Origin: Sipunculus nudus
Lineage: Eukaryota > Annelida > Sipuncula > Golfingiida > Sipunculidae
NCBI GenBank assembly: GCA_026874595.1
Contig: JAPPUL010000068.1
Span: 137,001-201,000, forward strand
Reading direction: 5' to 3'
Length of the DNA: 64,000 bases
Shown here: positions 46,534 through 55,313 of the stretch, piece after piece
How the letters are laid out: the number at the start of each line of letters is the position of its first letter
How positions within the stretch are numbered: position 1 is the first letter of the stretch
Position numbers and translations under genes: made by a program
Notes under the pieces: model-generated
The model's database searches: none
What the model was told of the DNA's origin: nothing
Seen by the model: the letters and a program-made list of their open reading frames with translations, nothing else

Positions 46534-46953
46534 TTATCGGATATATAGTGTCTCTCCATCACGTAATATACGATCTTTATACCCTTTAAGCTCAACTCCA
46601 TCCAAATAACTTATCCGTAATAACTCATACAATGTCGTGCCTTCGTTAAGCTTGTATATTCCAGGTTTCCTTACTGCTCCGCGTATCTCAACTTCTATAA
46701 ATTCCCCCTCTGATAAAACACTCTCGCTTCTTACAAAATTATAGTATTTTCTCTTCTTGCTTGAGGACATCCCCTTCTTAACAATATCTCCTTCATTCTC
46801 CATAAAAGACAAACGCTTCTCCTTTAAAGATGCAATGTCTACTCCCAATACGACTTCTTTTAGTTCCTCAACAGGAGTATCAAATTCTATCAGGCTTAGA
46901 AAGACAAACAATAAAATTATAAAACTAATCTCTTCTCTATTTATTACTAGCAT
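46534..46953 (-). CDS. SLBB-domain protein, ComEA N-terminal type
   Basis: 139 aa. One N-terminal hydrophobic segment (ISFIILLFVFLSLIEF) anchors it in the membrane. The C-terminal ~55 residues are a soluble-ligand-binding beta-grasp module: VEIRGAVRKPGIYKLNEGTTLYELLRISYLDG and RILRDGETLYI. SLBB domains occur in polysaccharide-export proteins and ahead of the HhH of ComEA; here no HhH follows. It could partner the HhH barrel protein encoded 10 kb away, but that is speculation. Confidence 0.65.
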   Translation of the reverse strand: MLVINREEISFIILLFVFLSLIEFDTPVEELKEVVLGVDIASLKEKRLSFMENEGDIVKKGMSSSKKRKYYNFVRSESVLSEGEFIEVEIRGAVRKPGIYKLNEGTTLYELLRISYLDGVELKGYKDRILRDGETLYIR

Positions 46954-46986
46954 ACTTGAAATTATAAAATTTATTTAGTAAGTTAA

Positions 46987-47517
46987 CTAAAAAATCTCTT
47001 CCATAGGCAATGTTAATCTAATAATATAGACCACTAATATTGTGTAAATACCTGCAATAACATCATCTAACATAATACCCAAACCCCCCTTTACACCCTC
47101 GGATAACCTTATTGGATAGGGCTTTAATATATCAAATATTCTAAAGATTACTACTATAAGAACTATATAATAACATACAGTTTCACTGCCTGAAAGACCA
47201 TTTAAACCATAAAACGATAAATAACAGCCCAATGTCTCATCTATCACTATCTTTGGACTGTCTTCTTCATGAAATATATGCTTACTTGCATATTCACTAC
47301 ACATTACTCCCAATATGAAAAGTCCTAACAATAGCACATAATAATAGTTTGATATCCCTGTTAACAAATATAACAAAATCGCTACCAAACTACCAAATGT
47401 CCCAGGTACATACGGGATTAAGCCTATATAGAAACTTGTTGCAACCAGTTTAATCCCTTCATTTAGATATTTCCTTAGCTTTTTCTTTATCCGATTATTA
47501 GCTTTTTGTTTCGCCAT
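46987..47517 (-). CDS. pgpA: Phosphatidylglycerophosphatase A
   Basis: 176 aa membrane protein with the PgpA signatures PGTFGSLVAI, IVIDETLGCYLSFYGL (metal-binding acidic residues) and FDILKPYPIRLSEGVKGGLGIMLDDVIAG. It removes the phosphate from phosphatidylglycerol-phosphate. Its start lies 31 bp inside the end of pgsA in another frame, so synthase and phosphatase for successive steps are translated together. Confidence 0.92.
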   Translation of the reverse strand: MAKQKANNRIKKKLRKYLNEGIKLVATSFYIGLIPYVPGTFGSLVAILLYLLTGISNYYYVLLLGLFILGVMCSEYASKHIFHEEDSPKIVIDETLGCYLSFYGLNGLSGSETVCYYIVLIVVIFRIFDILKPYPIRLSEGVKGGLGIMLDDVIAGIYTILVVYIIRLTLPMEEIF

Positions 47518-48137
47518 AAATATTTAAGACCTGATCCTACTGTCATTAAAGTCGTTACCAGCATCAGTACATATGGTGTGTGACTTACAAATGTTCCAAA
47601 GTCCTCAAAGTAAAGTCTTAAAAAGGTGTTTAGTGTTATATCCTGAGGATAGCCTTCTAAGGGATAGTAATAGGATTTTAATACTAGAAAAAACAATATC
47701 ACTATTATTGTCAAAACTTGGAAAGTTGTCTTTGCTTTTGCCAGTAGCGTTGTCTCTAGTTCTTCACTATGTGATAACGCTGTTATCCTTAATGCTGTTA
47801 TTATAAACTCGCGTAATATTACTAAAAGTACCATCCAATAAGGTATTATCCCTCCTTCAAGCTGCAGGAAAGCTATTAGCGCACTCGCTATTAGTACTTT
47901 ATCTGCTAGTGGATCTAGGAATCTCCCTATCTTTGTCTCTTCTTTGTATACCCTTGCTAGATAGCCATCAAGTAGATCTGTTAGTGAGGCCAATAAAAAG
48001 ATTATTAGTGCCACCATCTTAGATATAAAGTTGCTTAGACCATATTCATTAGGATAATCTAATTGTAGAAAGTATAAAAATGGTATTATTAATATTAAGC
48101 GGGATATCGTAAATATATTGGCTAAAGTTAATAACAT
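47487..48137 (-). CDS. pgsA: CDP-diacylglycerol-glycerol-3-phosphate 3-phosphatidyltransferase
   Basis: 216 aa. It has the CDP-alcohol phosphotransferase motif: DLLDGYLARVYKEETKIGRFLDPLADK, that is D-x2-D-G-x2-A-R-x8-G-x3-D-x3-D. Four to six membrane helices. It makes phosphatidylglycerol-phosphate, the substrate of the overlapping downstream PgpA. The 191 bp before its start contain no gene I can support. Confidence 0.93.
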   Translation of the reverse strand: MLLTLANIFTISRLILIIPFLYFLQLDYPNEYGLSNFISKMVALIIFLLASLTDLLDGYLARVYKEETKIGRFLDPLADKVLIASALIAFLQLEGGIIPYWMVLLVILREFIITALRITALSHSEELETTLLAKAKTTFQVLTIIVILFFLVLKSYYYPLEGYPQDITLNTFLRLYFEDFGTFVSHTPYVLMLVTTLMTVGSGLKYLWRNKKLIIG

Positions 48138-48328
48138 CCTGTATTAAGAATCCTTAAATTATGAGCAGTATTACCATTTCAATTTAATAACAATATTGTC
48201 ACTTATTAAATTTATTTTTAGTATTCTTACTAATTTTAATAATGGTATTGTCTATATAGAGTGTAGTAGCAGCTTTTAAATAATAATTAAATCTTTTAAA
48301 GAGTTATAACGATTTACATCTTGAAGAT

Positions 48329-48622
48329 TTATTTAATCACCATTATCTTCTTGTTATTGTTTACCAGTTGATAGGCCATATCTTCCTCCCCTGACAAGTT
48401 ACTCTTACAAAGCTCTACAACCTCATTTCCCTTAAGCCCAAGACAAAGTGCGTATAACTGCACAAAACCATATATATATACCTTTGCTGGGAATACGCTA
48501 AAATCATTTTCTTCTATCCTCTCTATATATTTTACGCGTATTTTCGTCATTCTCGATATGTCTGACATACTATAATGTTTTTTGAGTCTTTCTGTTTTTA
48601 GTAAAGTACCACAAAGTTCCAT
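48329..48622 (-). CDS. Small helix-turn-helix protein (RodZ N-terminal type)
   Basis: 97 aa. Residues ~5-70 form an HTH_25 domain like the cytosolic part of RodZ: LKTERLKKHYSMSDISRMTKIRVKYIERIEENDFSVFPAKVYIYGFVQLYA. RodZ normally continues into a membrane helix and periplasmic domain, but here the protein ends at VNNNKKIMVIK without any membrane segment. The start has GGAG eight bases upstream. It could be a free cytoskeletal adaptor or a DNA-binding regulator. Confidence 0.75.
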   Translation of the reverse strand: MELCGTLLKTERLKKHYSMSDISRMTKIRVKYIERIEENDFSVFPAKVYIYGFVQLYALCLGLKGNEVVELCKSNLSGEEDMAYQLVNNNKKIMVIK

Positions 48623-48699
48623 ATATCTTTACTCCATAATTTAATTTCCAACCTTTTCATAAATAAATGCATTACGATATTATTCCGCTATTTAGGCAT

Positions 48700-49392
48700 C
48701 TATTTAAATCGTCCGGTAGTAAACGGATTCTTAATTATTTTAACCCCTTCTTTCATTCTATACAAAAATTCTTCATCTTCTATTGGTTTATTTAATTCAA
48801 TTTCAAGCTTACTTAAGGCATATCTACCGCCATCACTACTAATACCCACATTCTTCACTATAAAACCATCTCCTCTAATATAAAAATATAGTTTTGGAAA
48901 AGAGGTATCCCAATTGATAGCATTAAGTTCTAATATATACACTTTAACATCCAAAGACTTTATATATATTGGGTAACTATAATCATCTTTAAAGGCAAAT
49001 GTATAGGTCTTTCTTAAATAACTCAGGTCTTGCGTTTCAAGACCTATATGATGACGTTTAGAATATAAGTCTTGTTCAACTAGAATCTTATCTCTAATAC
49101 TTATCCATAAGCTCTTTCCATTAAAGATTATTGTCTTATTAAATTTATCAAATATTAGCTTTAGATTTTGGGGCTTTTTATATAAAAACCGGCCGCTACG
49201 CTTCTTATTATCTTGCTCAAGTATAAATCTACCTTGTGCTGTATTATTAGTCTGTAGGGACTTCTCAGCAAGCTCTATTACTCTCTTTAAACTAGCACTA
49301 TGTGCATCCAGGGCAAAATATATTACAAAATATAGTACTTGAGCTAATGCAACTGTAATTCTACCATAAGACAACATATCATTCAAAAACAC
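48700..49392 (-). CDS. lolA: LolA-like outer-membrane lipoprotein carrier
   Basis: About 225-230 aa. The start is ambiguous: GTG 49392, TTG 49386 (best spaced after AAGG) or ATG 49377; all give an N-terminal hydrophobic export signal ending around DAHSAS. Typical LolA text follows: QGRFILEQDNKKRSGRFLYKKPQNLKLIF, then FNGKSLWISIRDKILVEQD and YTFAFKDDYSYPIYIKSLDV. It would carry lipoproteins through the periplasm, consistent with the lipoproteins encoded here and with a diderm cell. Confidence 0.78.
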   Translation of the reverse strand: MFLNDMLSYGRITVALAQVLYFVIYFALDAHSASLKRVIELAEKSLQTNNTAQGRFILEQDNKKRSGRFLYKKPQNLKLIFDKFNKTIIFNGKSLWISIRDKILVEQDLYSKRHHIGLETQDLSYLRKTYTFAFKDDYSYPIYIKSLDVKVYILELNAINWDTSFPKLYFYIRGDGFIVKNVGISSDGGRYALSKLEIELNKPIEDEEFLYRMKEGVKIIKNPFTTGRFK

Positions 49393-49495
49393 CTTACTTT
49401 AGCTTTTATATCTTATTTATATAGCTTTCAAGATATTTTTATGCGTCCACAATAATTAATTACAGTTACATCTTTTCTATAGTCCTATTAAATTA

Positions 49496-49756
49496 TTAAT
49501 AGTTTGATACGCAGCCACATCCAGGCCCACATCCCCCTCCTTGACTTGCAGGAGGAGGACTGCTTGCTGCTTTACTTTCTCTATAGTCTGTTGAATAAAA
49601 TCCAGACCCCTTGTATATTACTCCCGCTCCCGTCCCAATCAGCTTCTCTACTGGGCTTTTACAGCTTGGACACTCTTGTATCGGCTGTGCATTCATAGTT
49701 TGAAATTCTTCAAATACATGTCCACACTCTAAACATTTATATTCATATGTTGGCAT
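49496..49756 (-). CDS. FmdB-family zinc ribbon protein
   Basis: 86 aa. MPTYEYKCLECGHVFEEFQ is the FmdB signature, with cysteine pairs CLEC and CPSC forming a zinc ribbon. The C-terminal tail is Gly/Cys-rich (GGGCGPGCGCVSNY). GGAGG lies seven bases before the ATG. Members act as small regulators or of unknown role; it is transcribed alone. Confidence 0.9.
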   Translation of the reverse strand: MPTYEYKCLECGHVFEEFQTMNAQPIQECPSCKSPVEKLIGTGAGVIYKGSGFYSTDYRESKAASSPPPASQGGGCGPGCGCVSNY

Positions 49757-49898
49757 ATATACGCCTCCTATCCTTATTTATTGTTTTGTTAGTTGATTCT
49801 AATTTTAATATTAAATTATATACACTTTATATTATATTGTCAATCTTTATTAATTTATTACTAATCCTAATCTTCATTCTCTTTATATATTTTTATAT

Positions 49899-50690
49899 AT
49901 GAAACAACGTCTGGATAACCTACTTATTCAAAAAGGCTTTTTTACTTCCAAAAGTATTGCTCAACAACATATTTTGGCCGGTAATGTCTTAATAAACGAT
50001 AGAGTCGTTACAAAAGCTGGACTGCCTATTAAAGCCGACTCTAAAATACGTATTAAACAAATTAGTAAATATGTTAGCAGAGGAGGATATAAACTTGAAA
50101 AAGCTCTTAAAACTTTCGATATAGACCTTGCTAATTTGAATGTTCTTGACGTTGGCGCTTCTACAGGAGGGTTTACCGATTGCCTACTACAGCATAATGC
50201 CTCTTTTGTTTATGCTTTGGATGTTGGATTTAATCAACTTGCTTATAAACTCCGTGTTTGCAATAAAGTTTGTGTCTTGGATAAAGTTAATATTCGTTAT
50301 GTAAACAAAAATATGTTTTCTAAAAAGATTCAGCTTGCTACTATAGATCTTTCATTTATTTCCCTTACTATCGTTTTAAAGCACGTTTTTAATGTCCTTG
50401 ACCATAATAAAACTATTATCGCTTTGATTAAACCCCAATTTGAAGTTGGGAGAAATATCAAAAACTTTAAAGGTATTGTTAAGGATTATAACATGCAACT
50501 AATGGCTATTGAAAATGTTTTACAAAGTGCTTTTGATACTAACTTATATCTTCATAATATTACATTCTCTCCATTCAAAGGCAAAAAAGGTAATATCGAA
50601 TTCCTTGCTCTATTCAAAGATTACAAAACTTTATTACCCGATTATAGTAGAGTCATAAAAGAAGCTAACCTTAATCTTAATATAAATTAA
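49899..50690 (+). CDS. tlyA: TlyA-family rRNA 2'-O-methyltransferase
   Basis: 263 aa. S4 RNA-binding domain at residues 1-60 (RLDNLLIQKGFFTSKSIAQQHILAGNV), then KYVSRGGYKLEKAL, and an FtsJ-like methyltransferase with SAM motif DVGASTGGFTDCLL at 84-97. Characterised relatives methylate 16S and/or 23S rRNA (cytidine 2'-O). The historical name hemolysin does not describe this enzyme. Normal length and intact. Confidence 0.92.
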   Translation: MKQRLDNLLIQKGFFTSKSIAQQHILAGNVLINDRVVTKAGLPIKADSKIRIKQISKYVSRGGYKLEKALKTFDIDLANLNVLDVGASTGGFTDCLLQHNASFVYALDVGFNQLAYKLRVCNKVCVLDKVNIRYVNKNMFSKKIQLATIDLSFISLTIVLKHVFNVLDHNKTIIALIKPQFEVGRNIKNFKGIVKDYNMQLMAIENVLQSAFDTNLYLHNITFSPFKGKKGNIEFLALFKDYKTLLPDYSRVIKEANLNLNIN

Positions 50691-50708
50691 ATCGCATCTC
50701 AAGCTAAT

Positions 50709-52301
50709 TTAATCACTCCTATAATGACATCCTCGGCTCTGTGCATTCCTAAGTGCTGCACGTGCCACTATATTTGCTGAGAGTATCCCATTTCTAAGTT
50801 CTAATAAATCCTTTGTTACAAATGTCTCCCGGTAAAACTCCTCTATACAGTTTAATAAATAACGCAAATCTGCATAGGCTCTCGATAACCTCTTTTTTGT
50901 TCGTATTATTCCTACGTAGTTCCACATCAATGTCTTTATCGATAACCAATCCTGCACTATTAATACTCGATCCGCTTTCTCATTTACATCTTGTACCATC
51001 TCCCATTCCCCTATATTCCTACATTCATCCTTAAGTAGTTTTATATCATGCTCCATTATACTCTCTTTTATGTCATAAGCACTCCTAACTCCCCATACCA
51101 AGCCCTCTAATAATGATACACTCGCAAGACGATTTGCGCCATTAACGCCCGTACAGGATACCTCCCCTACTGCATACAAATTCATTATGTCTGTTCTGCC
51201 ATACAAATCTACCTTTATACCTCCACAAAAATAATGTGAGGCCGGTACCACCGGAATTGCTTCTTCTCTTGGATCTATCCCTATACTTGCACATTTTTCA
51301 TATATCGTCGGGAAAGACTTGGCTATGTCTAATCCTTTATCTTTTAAGGGTTTTAAATCTAGAAATACATAATCTTTTCCTGTTAGGTACATTTGCTCGT
51401 ATATCGCACGGGATACTATGTCTCTTGATGCAAGGTCTCCCATCTCATGATAGCCTTTCATGAAATATTCTCCCCGCGCATTGTACAACCTGCCTCCTTC
51501 TCCCCTTAACGCCTCCGTTATTAGAAACCTATCTGCGTCACGATGGAATAATGTTGTCGGATGGAATTGTATGTATTCTGCATTTATTATGCTTGCTCCT
51601 GCTCTATAGGCCATTGCAACTCCATCGCCCGTTGCTGATGAAGGGTTTGATGTGTAGAGATATATATTACCAAGCCCTCCTGTTGCCAAAACCGTCTTCT
51701 TTGCAAAATACAGCTTTACCTCATCTTCTAAATCCGATAAGACATAGGCTCCCAGACATTTATCAGACCTATATATATCATGATAATCTTTGGAATGGTG
51801 CCCTCGTGTTATTAAATCTATTGCTATATGTCCTGTCTTAAATATTATATTTGGATGATCCCTTACCCTATCTATCAATGCCTCAATTATTGCCTTCCCT
51901 GTATGATCTAATACGTGATGTACCCTCCTTATTGAATGTGCTCCTTCTGATGTATAGTGGGTCTCGCCAAGCTCATCTTTCGTAAATGGTATTTGCAATT
52001 TATTTACTAATACCTCCTTAAGCAGCTTTGCTCCTTCATCCACTATCACGTCTATTGCCGCATCATAACAAAGCCCTCCTCCTACATCTTTTATATCTTG
52101 TTTGAATAAAGCTTTTGTGTCATTAAACCCAAGCCCGGCTATGCCCCCTTGTGCATATAACGTATTTGATTGCTTCCCTTCTTCCTCCTTATTAAGTAGA
52201 ACCACGTTCAGTCCTGCATCTGCAAGCTCTAGTGCACAACAGCAGCCTGATATCCCGCTCCCTATTATCAAGACGTCGTTTATCTCCATATCCTTTTTCA
52301 T
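50709..52301 (-). CDS. nadB: L-aspartate oxidase
   Basis: About 530 aa from ATG 52301, which has AAGGGG just upstream; an in-frame ATG at 52325 would add eight residues. The FAD loop is DVLIIGSGISGCCCALELADAG. NTLYAQGGIAGLG, SIRRVHHVLDHTGKAI, LRGEGGRLYNARGEYFM and HYFCGGIKVDLYGRTDIMNLYAVGEVSCTGVNGANRLAS identify NadB rather than succinate dehydrogenase. It oxidises aspartate to iminoaspartate for NAD synthesis. Next in the same operon direction are nadC and mtaB; nadA is not in the window. Confidence 0.95.
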   Translation of the reverse strand: MKKDMEINDVLIIGSGISGCCCALELADAGLNVVLLNKEEEGKQSNTLYAQGGIAGLGFNDTKALFKQDIKDVGGGLCYDAAIDVIVDEGAKLLKEVLVNKLQIPFTKDELGETHYTSEGAHSIRRVHHVLDHTGKAIIEALIDRVRDHPNIIFKTGHIAIDLITRGHHSKDYHDIYRSDKCLGAYVLSDLEDEVKLYFAKKTVLATGGLGNIYLYTSNPSSATGDGVAMAYRAGASIINAEYIQFHPTTLFHRDADRFLITEALRGEGGRLYNARGEYFMKGYHEMGDLASRDIVSRAIYEQMYLTGKDYVFLDLKPLKDKGLDIAKSFPTIYEKCASIGIDPREEAIPVVPASHYFCGGIKVDLYGRTDIMNLYAVGEVSCTGVNGANRLASVSLLEGLVWGVRSAYDIKESIMEHDIKLLKDECRNIGEWEMVQDVNEKADRVLIVQDWLSIKTLMWNYVGIIRTKKRLSRAYADLRYLLNCIEEFYRETFVTKDLLELRNGILSANIVARAALRNAQSRGCHYRSD

Positions 52302-52344
52302 TATACCCCTTAGGTGCTCCCTCATTATTATTATTATTACTTTT

Positions 52345-53202
52345 CTAAAGTATTTGTAGTGACAAATCTGCAGCCTCTACATTCATTGTAAGAGAACCTA
52401 TCGATATGTAGTCTACTCCTGTTTTTGCTATCTCTTCTACATTCTTTAAACTTACATTACCTGATGCCTCAAGCTCTATATCTTTACCCTCTGAAAGCTT
52501 TACTACTTCTTCCATCTCCTCAAGTCTCATATTATCAAGTAATAACCTATTCGCTCCAAAATTAAGCCCAGCTAATGCCTCCTCTTTATTCCTTACTTCT
52601 ACCTCTATAAACTTATCCCCTCCTAAATTACTACTCCTAAACAACTCTATCGCCTCCCTAACCCCTCCCGCTGCGTCTATATGATTATCTTTTATTAATA
52701 CTCCATCATATAAGCCTTGTCGGTGATTTAATCCTCCTCCTGCTAAAACCGCTGCCTTGCATAAGCTCCTTAATCCCGGCAATGTCTTTCGGGTGTCCAA
52801 TATCTTAACTTCTGTCCCCTGCACCTTATCTACGTACTCTTTCGTCTTTGTCGATATGCCCATTAAATGACTTAGTATATTAAGCACAAGTCGCTCCCCA
52901 GCCAAAAGCGATACTATATCTCCCTCCAACATACATAAAATATCTCCTCCCAAAACCTCAACCCCATCTAAAACCTCATCCCTTACTACCACCCCCCCGC
53001 CTAGCCGCTTATATACCTCCCTAACTACAAATATGCATGTCGTTATATACCTGCTCCCCTTTACCAATATCTTACCTCGCCTAAATCCTCCTCGCTTACC
53101 AAATATTCCCAAAGACGTTATGTCTCCTACATCCCCCAAATCCTCTCTCAACCCACACTCTAACAATAACTCTAAGACCTCTTTAGCAAGTTGCTCCCTC
53201 AT
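52345..53202 (-). CDS. nadC: Nicotinate-nucleotide pyrophosphorylase (carboxylating)
   Basis: 285 aa. Type II phosphoribosyltransferase motifs: ILDTRKTLPGLRSLCKAAVLAGGGLNHRQGLYDGVLIKDNH holds the quinolinate- and PRPP-contacting Lys/Arg/His residues, and EVEVRNKEEAL, LLLDNM and LEASGNVSLKNV complete the barrel. It converts quinolinate to nicotinate mononucleotide, following NadB and NadA. The start is 5 bp after the mtaB stop. The N-terminal region is Gly/Val-rich but in keeping with the family. Confidence 0.95.
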   Translation of the reverse strand: MREQLAKEVLELLLECGLREDLGDVGDITSLGIFGKRGGFRRGKILVKGSRYITTCIFVVREVYKRLGGGVVVRDEVLDGVEVLGGDILCMLEGDIVSLLAGERLVLNILSHLMGISTKTKEYVDKVQGTEVKILDTRKTLPGLRSLCKAAVLAGGGLNHRQGLYDGVLIKDNHIDAAGGVREAIELFRSSNLGGDKFIEVEVRNKEEALAGLNFGANRLLLDNMRLEEMEEVVKLSEGKDIELEASGNVSLKNVEEIAKTGVDYISIGSLTMNVEAADLSLQIL

Positions 53203-53207
53203 TTAAT

Positions 53208-54560
53208 CTATTTTACCTCTACTCCTTCTGAATACATCGCTCCTGTGTTCTTTATTAATACCACCTTAAACCCTTTCTCCTCCCCTTCTACACTCGCATT
53301 TTTAGGATATCTTACCGGTATGTAGTACTCGGTTTGTCCTTTATAATAATCTCCTTCTTCTTGCTCTGGAAGCACCTCAAGCTCTCTACCTTCAAAGCGC
53401 TTTCTATATTCCTTATTAAATACATCTGAAAGCTCTCGTATCCTCTCGCTCCTTTTTGTCTTTACCCTCTCATCCACCATATCTCCAAGCTCCTTTGACT
53501 TTGTCCCCTCTCGTTCGGAATATTTGAACGTGTGGATATAGCTCGGTCGTACCTCCTTAAGAAAATTATACGTCTTTTCAAACTCAGTCTCTCCCTCCAC
53601 CGGAAAACCTACCATAACATCCGTTGTTATATTTATAGCCTCATCTATTTCTCGTAACCGTTTTACTGTATTATAATAATCTTCTACCCTATAATTCCTT
53701 CCCATCGCCTCCAATACCTTATTACTTGCGCTTTGCAACGGAAGATGCATATGTTTACACATCTTATTTGATGTGAGTAAGCCCATTAAACCCTCGTCTA
53801 CCTTGTTTGGCTCTATTGACGATAAGTGTACTCTATACTCTCCTGCATAATTATTTATAAGCCCTCTTAATAGCTCCTTTAAACCATAATCTCCATCCCT
53901 ATAATCTCCTATATTTATTCCTGTTAGGATTATCTCCTTAAAGCCATATGATAACATCTTGCCAAATGCCTCATACACCTTAGAAATACTTCGGCTCCTT
54001 GCCTCACCCCGCGCCATCGGTATCTTACAATAACTACATCCCTCATTACATCCATCCTGAATCTTTAGATAATTTCTCGTCCTTAAGGTGTCTTCTCCTA
54101 GGTAATATTCAAAATAATCATCCTCTACCCCTTCCAAATACCTTTCCATCCCTTCCCTACCCCCTTCTACTCCCCCTTCTACTCCCCCTTCTACTCCCCC
54201 TTTTAGACTTGTCTCAACTATATTATATAAATCATACTTTTTACTGTTTGGAATTATATATAAATCTCTATCCGTTTTATAAAGCTCCTCAAGCGCTTCC
54301 TTATCCGTTTGGGCGTAGCACCCTGTCAAAAATAACTTCGCACTCGGGTTTGCTCGCCGCACCCTATTTACGTAGTTTCTGGTCTTTGCATCGCTTTTTA
54401 GTGTCACTGTACAACTATTTACTATATAGGCATCTGCTGCTTCTTTAAACGAGACCAATTTATAGCCGCTCCCTAGAAAGTTTGCACGCAGACTATCTGT
54501 TTCATATTGATTCAAACGGCAGCCTAAAGTACATATTGCAACGCTCTTCTCTTTTTGCAT
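53208..54560 (-). CDS. mtaB: tRNA (N6-threonylcarbamoyladenosine37-C2)-methylthiotransferase MtaB
   Basis: 450 aa radical-SAM methylthiotransferase. The N-terminal cluster cysteines are C14 (CTLGCRLNQYETDS), C50 (NSCTVT) and C81 (TGCYAQ). The radical-SAM triad is C171/C175/C178 (CNEGCSYCKIP). A TRAM-like C-terminus follows. CTLGCRLNQYE is typical of MtaB rather than MiaB. Between the two modules a Gly-Val-Glu-Gly repeat (residues ~121-136), encoded by a 12-bp tandem repeat, lengthens a loop. It modifies t6A37 in ANN-decoding tRNAs. It is first in an mtaB-nadC-nadB cluster. Confidence 0.93.
   Translation of the reverse strand: MQKEKSVAICTLGCRLNQYETDSLRANFLGSGYKLVSFKEAADAYIVNSCTVTLKSDAKTRNYVNRVRRANPSAKLFLTGCYAQTDKEALEELYKTDRDLYIIPNSKKYDLYNIVETSLKGGVEGGVEGGVEGGREGMERYLEGVEDDYFEYYLGEDTLRTRNYLKIQDGCNEGCSYCKIPMARGEARSRSISKVYEAFGKMLSYGFKEIILTGINIGDYRDGDYGLKELLRGLINNYAGEYRVHLSSIEPNKVDEGLMGLLTSNKMCKHMHLPLQSASNKVLEAMGRNYRVEDYYNTVKRLREIDEAINITTDVMVGFPVEGETEFEKTYNFLKEVRPSYIHTFKYSEREGTKSKELGDMVDERVKTKRSERIRELSDVFNKEYRKRFEGRELEVLPEQEEGDYYKGQTEYYIPVRYPKNASVEGEEKGFKVVLIKNTGAMYSEGVEVK
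54160..54208 (-). repeat. 12-bp tandem repeat inside mtaB
   Basis: About four in-frame copies of a CCCCTTCTACTC-type unit (plus-strand reading) encoding Gly-Val-Glu-Gly repeats on the minus strand, in a loop between conserved modules. Confidence 0.88.
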
Positions 54561-54730
54561 CTAATGTCTCCCTCTTAAATTTTATTACTATAAAAACTAT
54601 AAAAACAAAATATTATACTATTTTTTGCATACCTTCTAATTTACATATTTTATTTTTTATGATTCAAATTATTTAAGCTTTTTGTTACCCTTAATTTAAA
54701 TACTTTATTATACATTGGAGTGCTAACAAC

Positions 54731-55270
54731 TTGCGAAAACTTAATACCACCGAGCTTAAAAGACCTTCTATATCAGATATTAAAAATTACGACAGGTTCC
54801 CTATTTTCCCTGTCTTAGACAATATTAGAAGTATGTTTAATGTCGGTTCTGCCTTCAGAACCTCTGATGCAACCAGAATACAAAAACTATTCCTTTGTGG
54901 AATGACTGCATATCCTCCCCGAAAAGAAATTTATAAAACTGCTCTTGGCGCTGTTGATAGTGTTCCTTGGGTTTATTATAAGTCTACTAAAAATGCAATT
55001 TTAGACCTTAAAACTAAACATAATGCTTCAATATTCGTAGTCGAACAGACAGACAAAAGCATCGATTATAAAGATATTCATAATATTAACTTTCCTGTTG
55101 CTCTTGTTTTTGGTAACGAAATAATTGGCATTCAAGACGATGTCATTTCTATTGCTGATTATTCCATCTCTATCCCTATGTTTGGCATTAAGCACTCTCT
55201 TAATATTTCTGTTTCTTTTGGTATTATTGTTTATGAGTTTTTATATAAATATCTTTACACTAAAAAATAG
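54731..55270 (+). CDS. TrmH/SpoU-family RNA 2'-O-methyltransferase
   Basis: 179 aa, start TTG at 54731 with GGAG nine bases upstream. The SPOUT motifs are in order: LDNIRSMFNVGSAFRTSDA (motif 1), LVFGNEIIGIQDDVI (motif 2) and IPMFGIKHSLNISVSFGIIVYE (motif 3). There is no N-terminal substrate-binding domain, so it is a minimal SpoU enzyme. Target RNA (tRNA or rRNA) cannot be told. It is probably co-directional with the aminotransferase gene 43 bp downstream. Confidence 0.9.
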   Translation: MRKLNTTELKRPSISDIKNYDRFPIFPVLDNIRSMFNVGSAFRTSDATRIQKLFLCGMTAYPPRKEIYKTALGAVDSVPWVYYKSTKNAILDLKTKHNASIFVVEQTDKSIDYKDIHNINFPVALVFGNEIIGIQDDVISIADYSISIPMFGIKHSLNISVSFGIIVYEFLYKYLYTKK

Positions 55271-55313
55271 TTAATAACGATAAACTACGATAAACTGTTT
55301 CTTTGAGGTTATT

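Noticed and set aside
49899-50690. Hemolysin by historical name
   Set aside because: S4 plus FtsJ-like methyltransferase domains show an rRNA-modifying enzyme; nothing suggests a membrane-damaging protein.
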